Assembly: GCF_026151205.1 (NCBI RefSeq)
Contig: NC_087073.1
Coordinates: 4,361,001 to 4,425,000 of the forward strand
Source: Bolinopsis microptera
Taxonomy: Eukaryota; Ctenophora; Tentaculata; Lobata; Bolinopsidae
Direction: 5' to 3'
Length of the DNA: 64,000 nt
The notes beneath the pieces were generated by a model. The model was not told where the DNA came from, did not search any database, and saw only the letters and a program-made list of their open reading frames with translations. Shown piece by piece: positions 11,019 through 23,359 of the stretch; the first letter of the stretch is position 1, and the number at the start of each line of letters is the position of its first letter. Position numbers and translations under genes: made by a program.

Positions 11019-14000
11019 TCACTCGAAAGACACCTCGTAGTTTCCCCAGTTCTCCAAAATTCTGCGAAGGTACGCAAACTCTGAGTCGCTCAGTAGTTCC
11101 GTGGCCCACGGATCACACTTGAGAGGTTTTCTCTTCTCTGACAGAGCTGCTGGAGAGTTAACTCCGAGACTTGTCTCGTGACCTTCTGTCAGACTGTTCT
11201 CGAGAATAGATGGTCCGTTCTCTAGAGCTCTGTTCAGACCCGTCAGACCCCGGGCTGCTGCCTCGTAGGAGAAATATTCCACTGGGAGGCAGTCCTCGTA
11301 TATGTCGTTAAAGGAGCTCGCCACGGATGCTCTACCGGTAACGTTGGTCAAAACTTCACTGACGAGTCTTTCTGTTACTTCCCGCAGTTCCTCTTCATAT
11401 TGTTCATTCTGAGTGGTGTAATCAGTTTGGTCCCAAGTTAACCATGACTCATCATCTGTTGAACCCTCGTAACTATTACCAGACAGATATTCTCTTTGTC
11501 TTTGCGGGGACCTCTCTTCAATGGACCGAATCTCTTCCTTCAATAGGTCAGAGGAATCTGGGATAGATCGGCTGATTTGCAGTTCACTGCCAGATGAACA
11601 CCACTCATGTTCCGATATCTGCCACCCTGTGTGTGAATACCGCTCATCGAACGATTCTGGTTGATCTCCTGATAGATATAGGACGCGGGGGTTCATCGGG
11701 AGTGGTGGTTCGTTTTCTATTTCTTCTAAAGATGGCGCAGATGGTTCCAGAATAGAATCTTGCGAGAATCTACTCATCGGAGTTGAGTTACTATCTTCAG
11801 TGAATCTACTGATCGGAGTGGAGTCTTCATCTGGATTTACCTCGGAAGACCTGGATTCTCGAGATGTTTCCTCGATCTCAGGCAGTTTGAGAACAAACAG
11901 ACTAGAGGAAGATTCACTGTGACAAACATATGGCTCGTTAACATTAATATCATTATCTTGTTCTACCGTCAGATGATCACTAACTTCCACATTCTCTCCC
12001 ATTTCCTCCACCATATCCTCTTCTATCTCATTCTCCTCAATCTGAGCGCTGGTTGGCTGTCCCTGTCTGCTGTCATACCTGACCACAATGATCTCCGATA
12101 TTGTAGCAGAGAACTGCTCCATTTCATGTCCCGGATAACTGGCTTCTGACAGACAGGATTCTATGCCACTTTCAGAGCCGGAGTTCAGTCTCCCATACTC
12201 ATCTACCATTTCACCTGAAATGTTATAATTATTATTCGTCCAGTTCTGTACGCAACAGGGTTGTGGTTTCGTCAGGAGGGAATTGTCGTTAAACCCTTAT
12301 ACATCTACAGATTTTAGTAATGACGACGAAGAGAAAATTATTTAACTTAATAATAATATAATAGTGCCCGGATTTACAAATTACGTCGGTCAGACAATTA
12401 AAATGGGTTGGCTGATCAGCTGGCACTAAGTCCCAATAAAGGAATAGTGTATCTTCTTTCCCAGTTTCCATGGATACGATAGAGTTTGTTTTGGTACAAT
12501 GTACTGTGTATAGTAGAGTCAGTTTCCATAACACATAAACGGATGAACTAATTTTGTTTTCAGTTACGTCACATCACTGGACGACAGACGCCTTGCTAAC
12601 TTGAAGCTTGTGTATATTGTGTAGTATAGGTGTACAACGCCAGTGCATTGTGCTTTAACGATGTACAAGTTTGAGAACTAGTATTGTCTTCTCGGTTATT
12701 GTCCGTAATATCAAAGTTTTCATTGTACTTGCTCAACGTTTTCAGTGACCAGATTAACTGGATGAAGGCTCAGTTTTTAACTATCAACTCATGTAGGAGA
12801 TCGGGTTCTAGTTTTATGTTTACATATTAGTTATTACCACTCAAGTAATCAGATGTAGTTTATGAATTATGCATGTTGCTCTTAGATCTGGTGGTCATGA
12901 TTATTTAAATAGTTGATGAAATTATAAGTCACCGAGTAACTGCTACTAGAGAAATAGCATAGCAAAATAATCTACCGTGTAAAATTTTGTGTACGTTGGT
13001 AATGTAGGTGCTAAATTTAATTTAGCTTTTCTAGGAAGAGAAATTGTATTTTATGGTCCTCGAAACTGGGTCATTTGTTATGCTCTCATTGTGAAGTGAG
13101 TTATTTAGTGGTACGATGTGTTCGTATTGTTTATTATTCAGTTGTCTGAGATGTTTTACACCATTTAAACTATCTTTACCTCTCATTTGCTCCTCAAGAC
13201 GTCTGATAATATTGTCTATAGCCGAATCGGTACGCTCTGACAGTGACATTTCTCCCTCGGACTCTGATGCTAACCCATTCTCTGAAATTGTTCCACAATT
13301 AATATTTCTATAGAGCAATATTGCTATGTTCGAATTAAGAATCTAATTAAAACAACTATAACATAAGAATCAAAGATACAACTTTTACTGCTCATCATAG
13401 CTTCCTTAAACATTAGAATTTAGATTAAAAGGCTGTAAGATCACATACCTGATTCGCAAATGTTATAATATTCATCCGTGTCCACAACCGCTTCGCTCTG
13501 TTTCTGTTCACAGTTTTCAGGTTCTTCCTCAGTAGAATTAACAAACTGTTCTTCCTCGACCAGCTCTATATCAGAGATATCCTCATTTATCAGTTCCTCT
13601 ATCTTATCCTCCAAAGAGTCACACAACCCAATAATCTCCCAGCTACTACTGCTAATCTCCTCACTAGGCGTGCTACCAAGTGTGGAGTCGGTGCATTCCC
13701 CGAATTGGCTGCTTACTGGAGAACAATTTTCTATGAAAACTTTTATTTTCTCTGGAGACATCAGTGATGTAGAGGAGAATTCTACACAGTCCTCTGTTTG
13801 GCTTATTTCATGACTTACAGATTTACCTGTAGCGTCAGATCTGGGTATTACCAACGAACTAGGCGGACTACAAGCACACGGGCTCGTATCAAACCAATCC
13901 TCCTCAGAATCAATTGAAGTGCGTACCTCATCTGCTACAAATGTTAGATCAGTTTGAATGCTTGTCGAGCAGATTCTAAACACAGGGTTTCTCAAATTAG

Positions 14001-16331
14001 CGTCAACTTTACACATCGGACAGGGACCAGCAGCATGTCTAGGAGAGATGGGATCACAACTATCGGGGCTAGCAGGAGTCGAGTGTCTAGAACACAAGTT
14101 GAAACCCCTGATGGGAACCGGGGTGCTGCCCCATGATACGTGACCTGAATCAGATTTGTTAGAGGAGCTACTTCCACTCAGGATCTCAATTACATCCGGA
14201 CTTATCTCACCCTCAGCCCATAGGTTGTCTACCAACAAAGGTGATGCTTTTGACGCTTCGGATAGCTCAAAGACTGGAGTCGGAATATCAACAAGCCCAA
14301 AACCGGGCGAAAGTTGATAGACATTCGTTTTGTCAGATGGCGGATTCTTTATCATCATGTCAAACCTCTGAAATATTAGATCCAGACTGTCCGGTAGTGA
14401 AACGTCCGATAGTCCACGTTTGTGGGTTGGTAGGTGTGATTCCTTATTGTCCACATTCTCAGATAAATTTACAATTGTATCTCTAATTGAATCTGGTGTT
14501 TCAACTCCATCAGTTATTTCTTCAGATATTTGATCAGCCACACTAGATGATTCGTCAGGAATTTCTGTCGATCCAGAAGATTCTCCGACAAGTTGGTCAC
14601 TGTTGATCTGGTCTAAGCAAACTTCTTCACCAGTTTTTGCAACCAATTGACGGTTTTTGTACTCACTTAAATCATTCCAAATAATGGAATCTATCAAAAT
14701 AGAATTAGGTGTAAGTACATCCTCCATAGGGTCAATCTCGACTTGTGGGGTGTCCTTATCACGTTCTCCAATTTCCTGCTCCTGTATGTCACTTATTGAG
14801 CTAATCTCTAAATAGTTTAGCTCTTCTTGTACTGCGTTGTCTCTGTCATAGATCATTTTACCGATGAGATCCACAGACTTGAGAGTCAGAGAATTTAATG
14901 GTATTTTAAATGATGGAATCGGACTCACCCTTTCTAATGAGGTCAGATCTTGGCTGTTAGAATCCGAGATCCCAGAAACTGACAATGAATGCTCCGATGC
15001 TTCTTGAGCATCCTCCTGATCGGCAAGCTCTAGATCACTTTTTGATTCTTTGACTATGAGCTCTGACTCTTTTTCGTGATGCCGCGATTCAAATTCATAA
15101 ACTTCAGGCATCGGATCGCCTGGTTTAGAATCGACCGAATCGACCACAGGTGTACGTAAAAGTACACTGGACAAAAGACAGTCAGAAAGTAATGATAATG
15201 AACTACTGGGCCTTGATTCAGACTCTGGATTGTTATCTTCTGCGGCTACATTCAGTTCCACTACATCAACGTCTTGTTCCTCTTTAACCACCTCTGGCAT
15301 CTCTAACATAGGTATCGGCTCTTCTTTGATCATTTCCAGCTTTTCTGAATCAATCTTTGATTCCTCTTCGACAAACTCTATTTCCTCGTCGGAACCCGCA
15401 AGATATTTTATTGGCTGCGTTGCTATAAGCTCAATATTATGGGGCATGTTTTTCAGGGTATACTTAGATTCACCCGAAAAGGTGGCACTATCACATGAAT
15501 TATCAAATTCTTCATCATCTTCTCTTGGAGGACTCACAGATGATGACTCGGCCCCTTTTTGTATCTCTGCGAACGACAATTGCTCTGTCCTCGAGGTCAT
15601 GCTATCTCGAAGGAAAGCTTCATATAAAATGTCTTCATCGCTAGACTCCCCTCCTCCCTCACTATCATCATCAGTGTCTGTATAAACATCCGTATCTACC
15701 TCAGTGTCCGTATCAACACATCTCTCGCTCAGATCGTCCAGGTCAGGTCCCGACGCTAAGGAGGCCACGTCAGAGATAATATCATCTATCAATGTTTCCT
15801 CCAAAACTCCATTTTCTGTTACCAGCTCGTGAAACAGAGGGTGTTTCTCGTGAGGGGAGTTTTGTTTTCCCGCTTTATCTGGGATTTTATTTATGTAAAA
15901 TTATCAAATTAATCGAGACCACAAGTTTAGACCTCAATAAGCATCGAAATTTTATTAACCACTGATCGAAAAAATCTCAACCGAAAAAAGTTATTAAATC
16001 ACTTATCACACTCACGAGAGAGCATACTGAGCTGCTGCATGTTGATGTCAGGGATCTGAAAGTACTGAACTGAGTCAGAAGTATCTGGAGTGATATCACT
16101 CTCGTCTTCTGATATCAACTTTGTTTCCACCAAGTGCTCTTTTGCAGCAAAACTAACTTTTCTCTGCTTCTTCTTTCGTGACCTTTCTTTTATTTTATAA
16201 ACCACTGAAATTCATTACCGGCTAAGTCAGTAAGTGGTATTAAATAAATATATTGATGATCAAGTGCAGGGCAATAGTTTGAAAAAGTGAACTGTTAATA
16301 TATTCTAACCTTTTGAGATGCTTGCTGACAT
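11019..16331 (-). CDS. Large acidic Ser-rich, probably disordered protein (about 1312 aa) with a KVSF motif
   Basis: Five minus-strand exons join with matching phases: 16331-16310 (22-bp start exon, tentative), 16204-16016, 15878-13449, 13281-13180 and 12214-11019. Together they give 1312 codons plus a stop. The N terminus is basic (RSRKKKQRKVSF) and contains an RVxF-type KVSF sequence, the docking motif used by many protein phosphatase 1 regulators. The rest is dominated by D, E and S with no membrane segment. A small Cys cluster (PCPMCKVD) and two QT-containing sites (SIQTD, ISQTED) lie in the 2430-bp exon. The last residues, SDSEFAYLRRILENWGNYEV, resemble a segment of the neighbouring protein at 16699-18783. 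I recognise no known family; the PP1 link is inference from one short motif. Exon 1 is the weakest part. Confidence 0.65.
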
Positions 16332-16698
16332 CTCATATTTGTTGCTTTAAACTTGTTGTATGGTTACATGAACTCCTGCCGAAATAAGGTAAGAAATGGT
16401 ACTACTAATTCATAATTGAAAATTTATTGCGGTAAAACTTTAATTAAGAGGAATTTGCTTTTAATGAATCAAGCTTATCGTTAATAAAACTCTGATAAGT
16501 ATACATCTAGGAGAAGAGGAATAAATGATTAACTACACAATCTCTACATAGTGTAAGGTGAGGAAATCTAAAACTGCTTTAAATTGATCAACTATCATAT
16601 ATTGCATAACAAAGACATCTCATAATTACATTGAATCGAAACGATTTGTTTCAGTCCTATAATAAGTGGAGTATAATAAGTGGAGAATAAATTTGCCA

Positions 16699-18783
16699 TC
16701 AAATAATTTCAATGATATGAAAGTTATTGCAATTGCTGCAAAACAAGCTCTTCTGCCTAAGAGAATTGAACTGAAGTAACCTCTCATGTTGATATTCCAT
16801 AAACAGTTTATCCACCACGTGACAGAAACCACTTTCACTTTCACTTTCACTTTCAACAGAACTGTACAGCTGTTTCTCTTGATCTGACCTACCAGCCTTT
16901 GTTTTAGGAGGTTTATCGACGTTAAGATTTTGTGACCTGCGCTCCTTCCCCTTCCCTCGAAAACTTTTGTTTGACTGAAAATACACATGGTCTTCCCACA
17001 TGTTTTCGACGCTTAATGTGCCTTCAAGAATCACGTTATACTTGCCCCATTTGGCTAGTACTTTGATGATACTAAACAATTCTTCGTCATCGCTCCAAAT
17101 TGATTTCAAAGCATCATGAATCTCGATAAAATCATCCCCTGGCAGCCAGGAGACATCTCCATCAAAGTTACGTATATCTGAATTCTCAGAGGAATCATCA
17201 AACGAGTTCTTTTCATCAGAAAAACATGAATCAGAACGATCTGCGTCCCAAACATGACTGGAGGTTTCTTCTCCGGATTCCGGCTCTGTGATAGTTTCAA
17301 ATGAGTAGTGCGAGGTAGTATCACTTTCTGAGTCATCTACATGACGTATTGTAATGACGTCTACCTCAGAACATGAATCAGAGCATCCGTCATCAACACC
17401 CGTTTGAATAGACTCTATTTCATATTCCTCAATATGTACTGGTTCACTTATGTTATGATCATTTTGGTGGTCATGATCATCAGGTGAGCTATCTTGATAC
17501 CCAGCTAAATGTTCTCGTGTAGCACTGACACCACCCTGTTCAAGCTCTGCAGGAGCGGGGCTTTTGTTGTAAAGTGAGGAGACTGTTAACATTTGGTTCA
17601 TACAATTCTCGAGCCTGTCAAATTGTGGAAATACGCTCATAGAAGTATCTAGATGATTTTCATATTCCGAGCCTGAGTCAGACTTTATAGAAGCTCTGGA
17701 TCTTTGAATGTTGTAAGAATCTATCTCGTCCACTATGAGCAAATCTTCGATGCTCTCAATGTCTTCAGAAAAATCATCGAACTCCGCTTCTAAACCTGAA
17801 TCTACTGATCCTGGGGAGAATTGCCTGGTTTCCTTGAGCATATTGGTGGTCAAAGAAGCTATCTCTTGTTCCAAAGGATTTGCTTTTGTTTTAACAGTTA
17901 AAGCGTCAGTGAATACCATTTTCTTTTGTTCCACCGAATACCAGGTCTTCTTTATGGGTTCTTCCTCCTTTTGTACGTTAACAATTTCATCCTCAACTAT
18001 CGGTATCATCTTATTATGTCTTGATGCCAGAGCCGAGAACAGTTCCATGCTAGGTAGGGAGATATCAGGACAAACCATCCCACTTTCTTTTAAGTAGTTG
18101 AGTGGAGATACTGCCTCAACGAACGGGCAAACTTCAAACTGAGTTCTGGGAGCAGTATCCCTACTGAAATATTGTCGGGTATTATTGTATAGGGTACTAC
18201 TACCGCCGTCTTTGTTAAATGGATCTTTTAGCAAAGGATTTACAAACGCAGTTGTATCCCCACCATATGGTTCATCGGTCAAATGATTTGGATGATGTTC
18301 ATGGTGTATCATCTCCTCAATCTCGTCTCCGGAATGAACAGATGAAGAAGCGGAGATTGTAAATCCCAGCTCTCCTTCAGACAGATTCGATTCAGAGATA
18401 ATTGAAACTGAGTCTGACATTAAGGAAGTAACTGCTTCTAAAGAATCGCCACTGTCTTTCCTTCCAGAACAATATGGTGACACTTCAAATAATTTCTCCA
18501 CTTCTTCAACAATAGCCTGCGGACTATTTGATCGTATATCTAAACAATCATTGTACTCGGATTCCTGAACAAACTCTAGTGGTTTCAACTGTGACCGAGT
18601 GACTTTAGTTTCAGGCAAATGATTTATCTCCTCGTACTCACTGATAGAAGGAAGAGAACAGGAGTCTGACAGCAAATCTTCGAATCCTTGCGTGTACCTG
18701 CTCTTACGCTTCCTTCGAGGGAAACGTGACCTGATTTTGGAGAACAAGTTTCTTTTTCGAGGTTGCTGGTGGACTTCTAACAT
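16699..18783 (-). CDS. Acidic Ser-rich protein (694 aa), tandem paralogue of the neighbour
   Basis: A single open frame of 694 codons starts at an ATG with an in-frame stop 9 bases upstream. The first 30 residues are strongly basic (RKRNLFSKIRSRFPRRKRK), a likely nuclear or membrane-binding signal. The remainder is acidic and Ser-rich with recurring SDS/SES runs, including an SESESESES stretch from a GAAAGT repeat near 16840. Near residues 565-590 it has SDDEELFSIIKVLAKWGKYNV, matching the end of the downstream protein in the pattern SDxE-L-WGxYxVxxE. About 100 residues follow that have no counterpart in the neighbour, so an unseen splice near this point is possible. No known domain was recognised. 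Same strand and 370-bp spacing from the related gene suggest tandem duplication. Confidence 0.7.
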   Translation of the reverse strand: MLEVHQQPRKRNLFSKIRSRFPRRKRKSRYTQGFEDLLSDSCSLPSISEYEEINHLPETKVTRSQLKPLEFVQESEYNDCLDIRSNSPQAIVEEVEKLFEVSPYCSGRKDSGDSLEAVTSLMSDSVSIISESNLSEGELGFTISASSSVHSGDEIEEMIHHEHHPNHLTDEPYGGDTTAFVNPLLKDPFNKDGGSSTLYNNTRQYFSRDTAPRTQFEVCPFVEAVSPLNYLKESGMVCPDISLPSMELFSALASRHNKMIPIVEDEIVNVQKEEEPIKKTWYSVEQKKMVFTDALTVKTKANPLEQEIASLTTNMLKETRQFSPGSVDSGLEAEFDDFSEDIESIEDLLIVDEIDSYNIQRSRASIKSDSGSEYENHLDTSMSVFPQFDRLENCMNQMLTVSSLYNKSPAPAELEQGGVSATREHLAGYQDSSPDDHDHQNDHNISEPVHIEEYEIESIQTGVDDGCSDSCSEVDVITIRHVDDSESDTTSHYSFETITEPESGEETSSHVWDADRSDSCFSDEKNSFDDSSENSDIRNFDGDVSWLPGDDFIEIHDALKSIWSDDEELFSIIKVLAKWGKYNVILEGTLSVENMWEDHVYFQSNKSFRGKGKERRSQNLNVDKPPKTKAGRSDQEKQLYSSVESESESESGFCHVVDKLFMEYQHERLLQFNSLRQKSLFCSNCNNFHIIEII

Positions 18784-20918
18784 ATCAAATCATTCTTACA
18801 TCTTGTCTTCTAAGGCTGAATTATTTTTTTAAATAGTTGCTCATCATCGAGTTAAGTTCAAAGTTGGTAAACTAATTATAATATTTAAACGTCTTCTTCT
18901 TTAAGATACTTAGATAGCAAGTTTCGTTTAAAATAAGGACCAATAAACTAAAATGTTCACTGAGACGGCGATAGCCTCGTGAATGAACAATAATAAAGCA
19001 AGCAAGATTAAACTAACAAACAGAGTGTTTTAACAATAAAGCAAGAACTCTCAGTTGTCTCAGTGTAAGACGTTAAATGTTGAGGTTAAAAGTGAGTGAA
19101 AGATTGTGTGTTGCGGAGGTCTTGTAAAAAGTAAAAACAATGTCTGCTAAATCACACATAGATCGGTTTCAGTATAATCAAGCTGGTAATGAGGTCAGGT
19201 CGTCGTTTTCTTACAGCGTTCGATGTCTGTGTGAAGGTAAAATGGTGACATCCTCTCCCATTACCTTAGTATTGCTATACAACTACTACATAATCAAGCT
19301 GGTTTGTTAATATTCTCTATCCGGTGGGGTGATACGGAATCAGGGAAAAACAAACAGCTATACAGCTACAGGTTTCCGCACCAGCCGCACTTAAATGTTC
19401 CCTCTGCGCGAAAGTTATTAAGAGTGTACGGGTACAAAACCAACATAGATAAAACATTGAAGAAGAGCCAAGTTTGAGCTAGAATATGAAACAATTGCAC
19501 TGCCACACTTGAAATTTGTTTCTGATAAGGCCGGCGGTAGTAAACTGACCACAGTCCACAGCTATACTTAATAAACCATATCATTCCCAATTTATTACTA
19601 AACTTTGAACTTATTTTCGATTTTTCACGTTTTGAGTACGCCTTGACTTTTAGAGTTGATCAGTACGATTAGAAATGCTGACGGGTATATTGGTTCAAGG
19701 CTCTGTAGGCCTAAAACTTATCCATTTAGTTACTAATAATATGTAAATAATAATTAGTACGTCATAGCGCCTTCGCTTCAAATAGCAAACACGATATTAC
19801 ATATCTATATCATTCATCGATAGTAATACTTGTCAACATACTTTGCTTACATTATCCTATCAGCTAGTGGTAATTAACTCTCAAGTTTGAATCCAGAAGA
19901 GTTTACACAACCACCTAACAGATTCTATAACATCATCTAATATTATTCCCCTAATCATCGGACCTGCTAGTGCTTGACTAGCTGCGTTTTTCTTCTCTAT
20001 CTAGAAGCCTTTGTTTTTATCGTTTATTTGAAATACTGAGCTGGGGAACTGTTCTTTGTTAATAAATTAACGACAACATTTCTGAGTATACATTTCACTA
20101 ATAGTAATCAAATGTTGATCATGTGCCCAATCGCAAGTCGCATGGTTGGTGCATACTGCATATTGTTCTTTCGGTGACTCCAGATTAGTTAGCTTCACAC
20201 AGTTTTTAGATATTTGAGTATTTGTACTGTATAATTATTGTTTTCGATATGCTTGTATTATATCTCCTTTTTCACTGAAATTGCCAATAAGTCATTTGAT
20301 AGACTCAATTATTGACATCGTCTTATCGGTCATTTAAAGTTCGGAGTATATGGGTTAAATCGCCATTAGAACCATGTCAATGGAGTCAGTTTTAGTGGTC
20401 GTCTAGTCGGTGGAGGCATTAAATTATAGTGAGGTGGAATGACAAAATTTATAAAGGTGTTCAAGTCACTACACATGTTATACCATCACCAATCAGCATC
20501 ATCACCATGGTATTTATTTCACGATTGTTCTCATAGATATCCCGATAGCAGTATTCAGATCTGAAATCTTTGGGACTCGCATTAGATGATGTTATACATG
20601 AGTACTTAATATGCACAGTAATTCATACAAACTTTGACAAGCAAAAGTTATATACACGCCAAACGTTAGTTTTCGTTTTTGCAGATGTACTGGTATAAAT
20701 CATTTTATTTCAACTCACGGACATTAAAATCGAGTTTTTTTTTCAGTTGTGATTTTTAGATAGCGTTGAAGTTAAATAACAACTTGATAAGATCTGTCAG
20801 TTTTTGTTTAAATGATCTAATATTTCATTCCGAAGAGTGTTTGCCCACCACAAAACTTGATAATGACGTTTATATTACTCTAGCCAACAGGTCTGGGATA
20901 CAGGTTTAGTCTCATGGT
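18784..20918. other. Divergent intergenic region, likely promoters on both sides
   Basis: It lies between the 5' ends of the minus-strand acidic-protein gene and the plus-strand Cys-rich secreted-protein gene. A+T-rich, with no supported coding region. The minus-strand 74-codon ORF at 19366-19590 has no splice context or recognisable features. Confidence 0.4.
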
Positions 20919-22847
20919 ATGACAAGACTTTTACTCTTGGCTATCAGGTAAACAACGTACTTTTAATTCCCACTTCATATTATAGTCTGATTCAACAGAT
21001 AAGGTCTCCTATCTCAATTTATTTTGGTAGGCTTCAGTACCACCCACCTATCTGATAAGTAGGGCACTGAAGCTGATAAATTATCAGCTTCATTAAATTA
21101 CCGCGTTGGGTTCAAAAATGTCACATTTTTTAGAGTTAAGGATTTTCTGTGAAAAACGTAATACAATTTGAAAACTTAATAGGTACCTGTCCGTAGAACG
21201 TGGTCCCCATTCACACTAAATTGCACACAGTTTGTTTGTCGGAACAGGGTGCGAGGTACACAAGGGCAGGTACGTGACTTTGGATGGTGATGAGATCCAG
21301 TACTTCATTGAGAACGCAGATCACCATGCTACACTCCTTCTTAACCTCATCAAAGAGGTTTCTCATGGTTCGTTATGCCTATGAGTATGGGATGAAACAG
21401 GATTTCTGTAGGTGCTGATTTTTAATTTTACTTGTTATAACGTAAGCATTGTTGGAGTTGTTTAAAGACGTTTTACTTTACTCTGTTTCCAGACCCGTTA
21501 GTGAATGCTACCTACAGCAAAGGAAACGGAGATATCAGGTTCCATATTCTGGGGAATGATCATTTCGAATCGACTGAAGAAGACTTCGAAGATGAAGCTG
21601 CAATCACCAGGGAACTCATGGAAACTGGCTTAGGAAAGTAAGTGATTGCACGACATCTCAGCTACGATGACCGAACCATTTATTAAATATTTGAAGCCAT
21701 ACATACCCTCTGTACTGTATTCAATGAAATTTTGCGAAACTTTCAGAAATTCTAAGTTTGACCCATATCTATATTCTTTGAATTTTTTCTGAAATTCTGA
21801 TACGAATAACTGATAACGTGAGTTATTAAAGGGTTGCGTGTGGGTAGTTACTTTTGGGCCACCCTGCAATATCTTATAGTTATGATACTTATTAACATCA
21901 ACGTTAGCTTAAAATCAACTATAAACGCTATTATTGTAAAGCTGTCATTCCTCCAGGAGTTTACCAAAGTTGTCGCGTCACGTGTTCGAAGAGACTGGTG
22001 TGACTGGTAGAGAAAATGAGGGGATGATGCTTCTCCACCAGATTGCAATGTTCAGCCACAACTTTCAGTTAGTACTTTGTAGATAATATGTGATAACTTT
22101 CGTAATTTGCACGTTTAAGACCCCGATAAGTGAGTTAAGATTATTAAAACTATTAGTTACTTTACATGACACCACTCACCTCCATTACAGCGAGGGAGCC
22201 CACACACCGCCACACCGACAGAAGCGGAACGCTCTGAGTCACATGTTCGGAGGAAATGACGGGGAGGAGTTGAGTAACGAGGTGGAGGGAGTATTCCCTG
22301 AGGAAATAGTCAAGATTTGCAACGGCGAGACACTCTATCAACACGGCGGCTGTACTATAGATCTGGGTGTCGAGTCTAGTGAAAACGTTTGTGTAAAACA
22401 GTAAGTTTCAGTCATCAAATTTATCTGATGTATAGAAAATTATATAATCAGTGTTAGTTAGTCATTTTTTTGGATCCCAATATCAAATATGGTGAATAAT
22501 AAATTGTCAAGGATTGGATTTTGAAATTACCAGCCATCAAGACTTCGCACTCGAGCAAGATATTATCCTCGTATACATCTCCCAGTGACGAGTACAAATC
22601 CCCCAGTGACGATTACGACTTTGGAGAGGGTTGGGCTGTGGTGCATCAGTTTTCAGCTGACGAGATCTCGAAGGGGTGTTACGGTTTATGTGGTCCGTGG
22701 TGCACGTGTTGGAGCCAACTGTGTGGCGACTGCTGCTGGCATCCCGGCTGTTACCAGCATGACAAATACTGTGACAAACCCACGTCCTTGTCCTGTAAAC
22801 TTGGAAGAGGAGTTACTTTCGGAAGGAAGGGACTTCACACTTGCTAA
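20919..22847 (+). CDS. Secreted Cys-rich protein with a PLA2-like C-terminal domain (319 aa)
   Basis: Six exons agree in phase: 20919-20947, 21231-21367, 21493-21637, 21957-22067, 22191-22392, 22512-22847. The first two exons give a short hydrophobic signal peptide (MTRLLLLAISLFVG) followed by a Cys. The middle is acidic and contains a dibasic-flanked stretch (HRQKR), a possible processing site. The last exon encodes a tandem SPSDEYKSPSDDY and then a dense Cys/Trp domain with CYGLCGPWCTC, CGDCCWHPGC and YQHDKYC. The His-Asp pair beside a CC-rich helix recalls phospholipase A2. However, spacing differs from the PROSITE CCxxHDxC pattern, and the Ca-binding loop is only suggested by GLCGPWC. Catalytic activity is therefore uncertain. 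I see no evidence that it is a venom component. For the exon-5 donor, GTAAAA at 22393 keeps frame, whereas the stronger-looking GTAAGT at 22401 does not. Confidence 0.7.
21640..21867 (-). mobile_element. MITE copy with CAGGGTGGCCC terminus, in an intron of the PLA2-like gene
   Basis: The segment ends GGGTAGTTACTTTTGGGCCACCCTG, the reverse complement of the terminus at 35432. Similarity to the copies at 35432-35740 and 49866-50177 covers at least 21718-21867 (the AAATTTTGCGAAACTTTCAG region is shared). The left boundary is unclear. No coding capacity. Confidence 0.7.
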
Positions 22848-23058
22848 TTACTTTTTAGTTATTCTTGAGAACTAGAACTGTGGATTGTACGCGCTTCGTA
22901 CATCGTAGTGTTTACTTTTAGCTTATTACTCATGAGTCATGCCAGTTTGTTTAATTTGACTTATGCTTCATAGAATTTATCAATTATAATATGTATGTAT
23001 ATTAGTTCATGGTTCAATTATTAGAAACAAAAATGTTTTGATGTGTATATCATATATG
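22848..23058. other. 3' flank of the PLA2-like gene, A+T-rich
   Basis: No ORF or element recognised. It probably contains the 3' UTR. Confidence 0.3.
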
Positions 23059-23166
23059 TTAACGGGTGATACTCGTAAAATATTTGTTTCAAATATAGGA
23101 CCGTCGACGAGACGACGAGTCCAACTCGGCGCGCGTCCTGGTAGTGGTAGGTTATAAACCTACTAC
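23059..23166 (-). repeat. Dispersed ~100-bp repeat, copy 1
   Basis: It starts AACGGGTGATACTCGTAAAA and ends in an inverted GTAGGTT-ATAA-ACCTAC-type hairpin. The centre has GTCGACGAG and CGAGTCCAACTCG, itself a hairpin. Two further copies lie at 62861-62961 and 63223-63308 in the other orientation, and the AACGGG end alone recurs at about 23309-23350. It is non-coding, and the class is unknown. Confidence 0.75.
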
Positions 23167-23359
23167 AATGTATATGTTATATTTATATAATTGTATGATA
23201 AGTTTTAAATAATTAAAAAGTAAAATTAAATCAAAAATCTTCCTCATCCTGGCTCCTGCACAGCAATCTTTTATCAACTATCAAGTTTTGAACCATGAAC
23301 GACGTTAACGGGTGATACTCTGTACTCGTAAAATATTTGTTTCAAATATTAGGAGTACT

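Noticed and set aside
13478-13813. Plus-strand Ser-rich ORFs within the acidic-protein genes (also 15230-15685, 17735-18097)
   Set aside because: Antisense shadows of Ser/Glu-rich coding exons.
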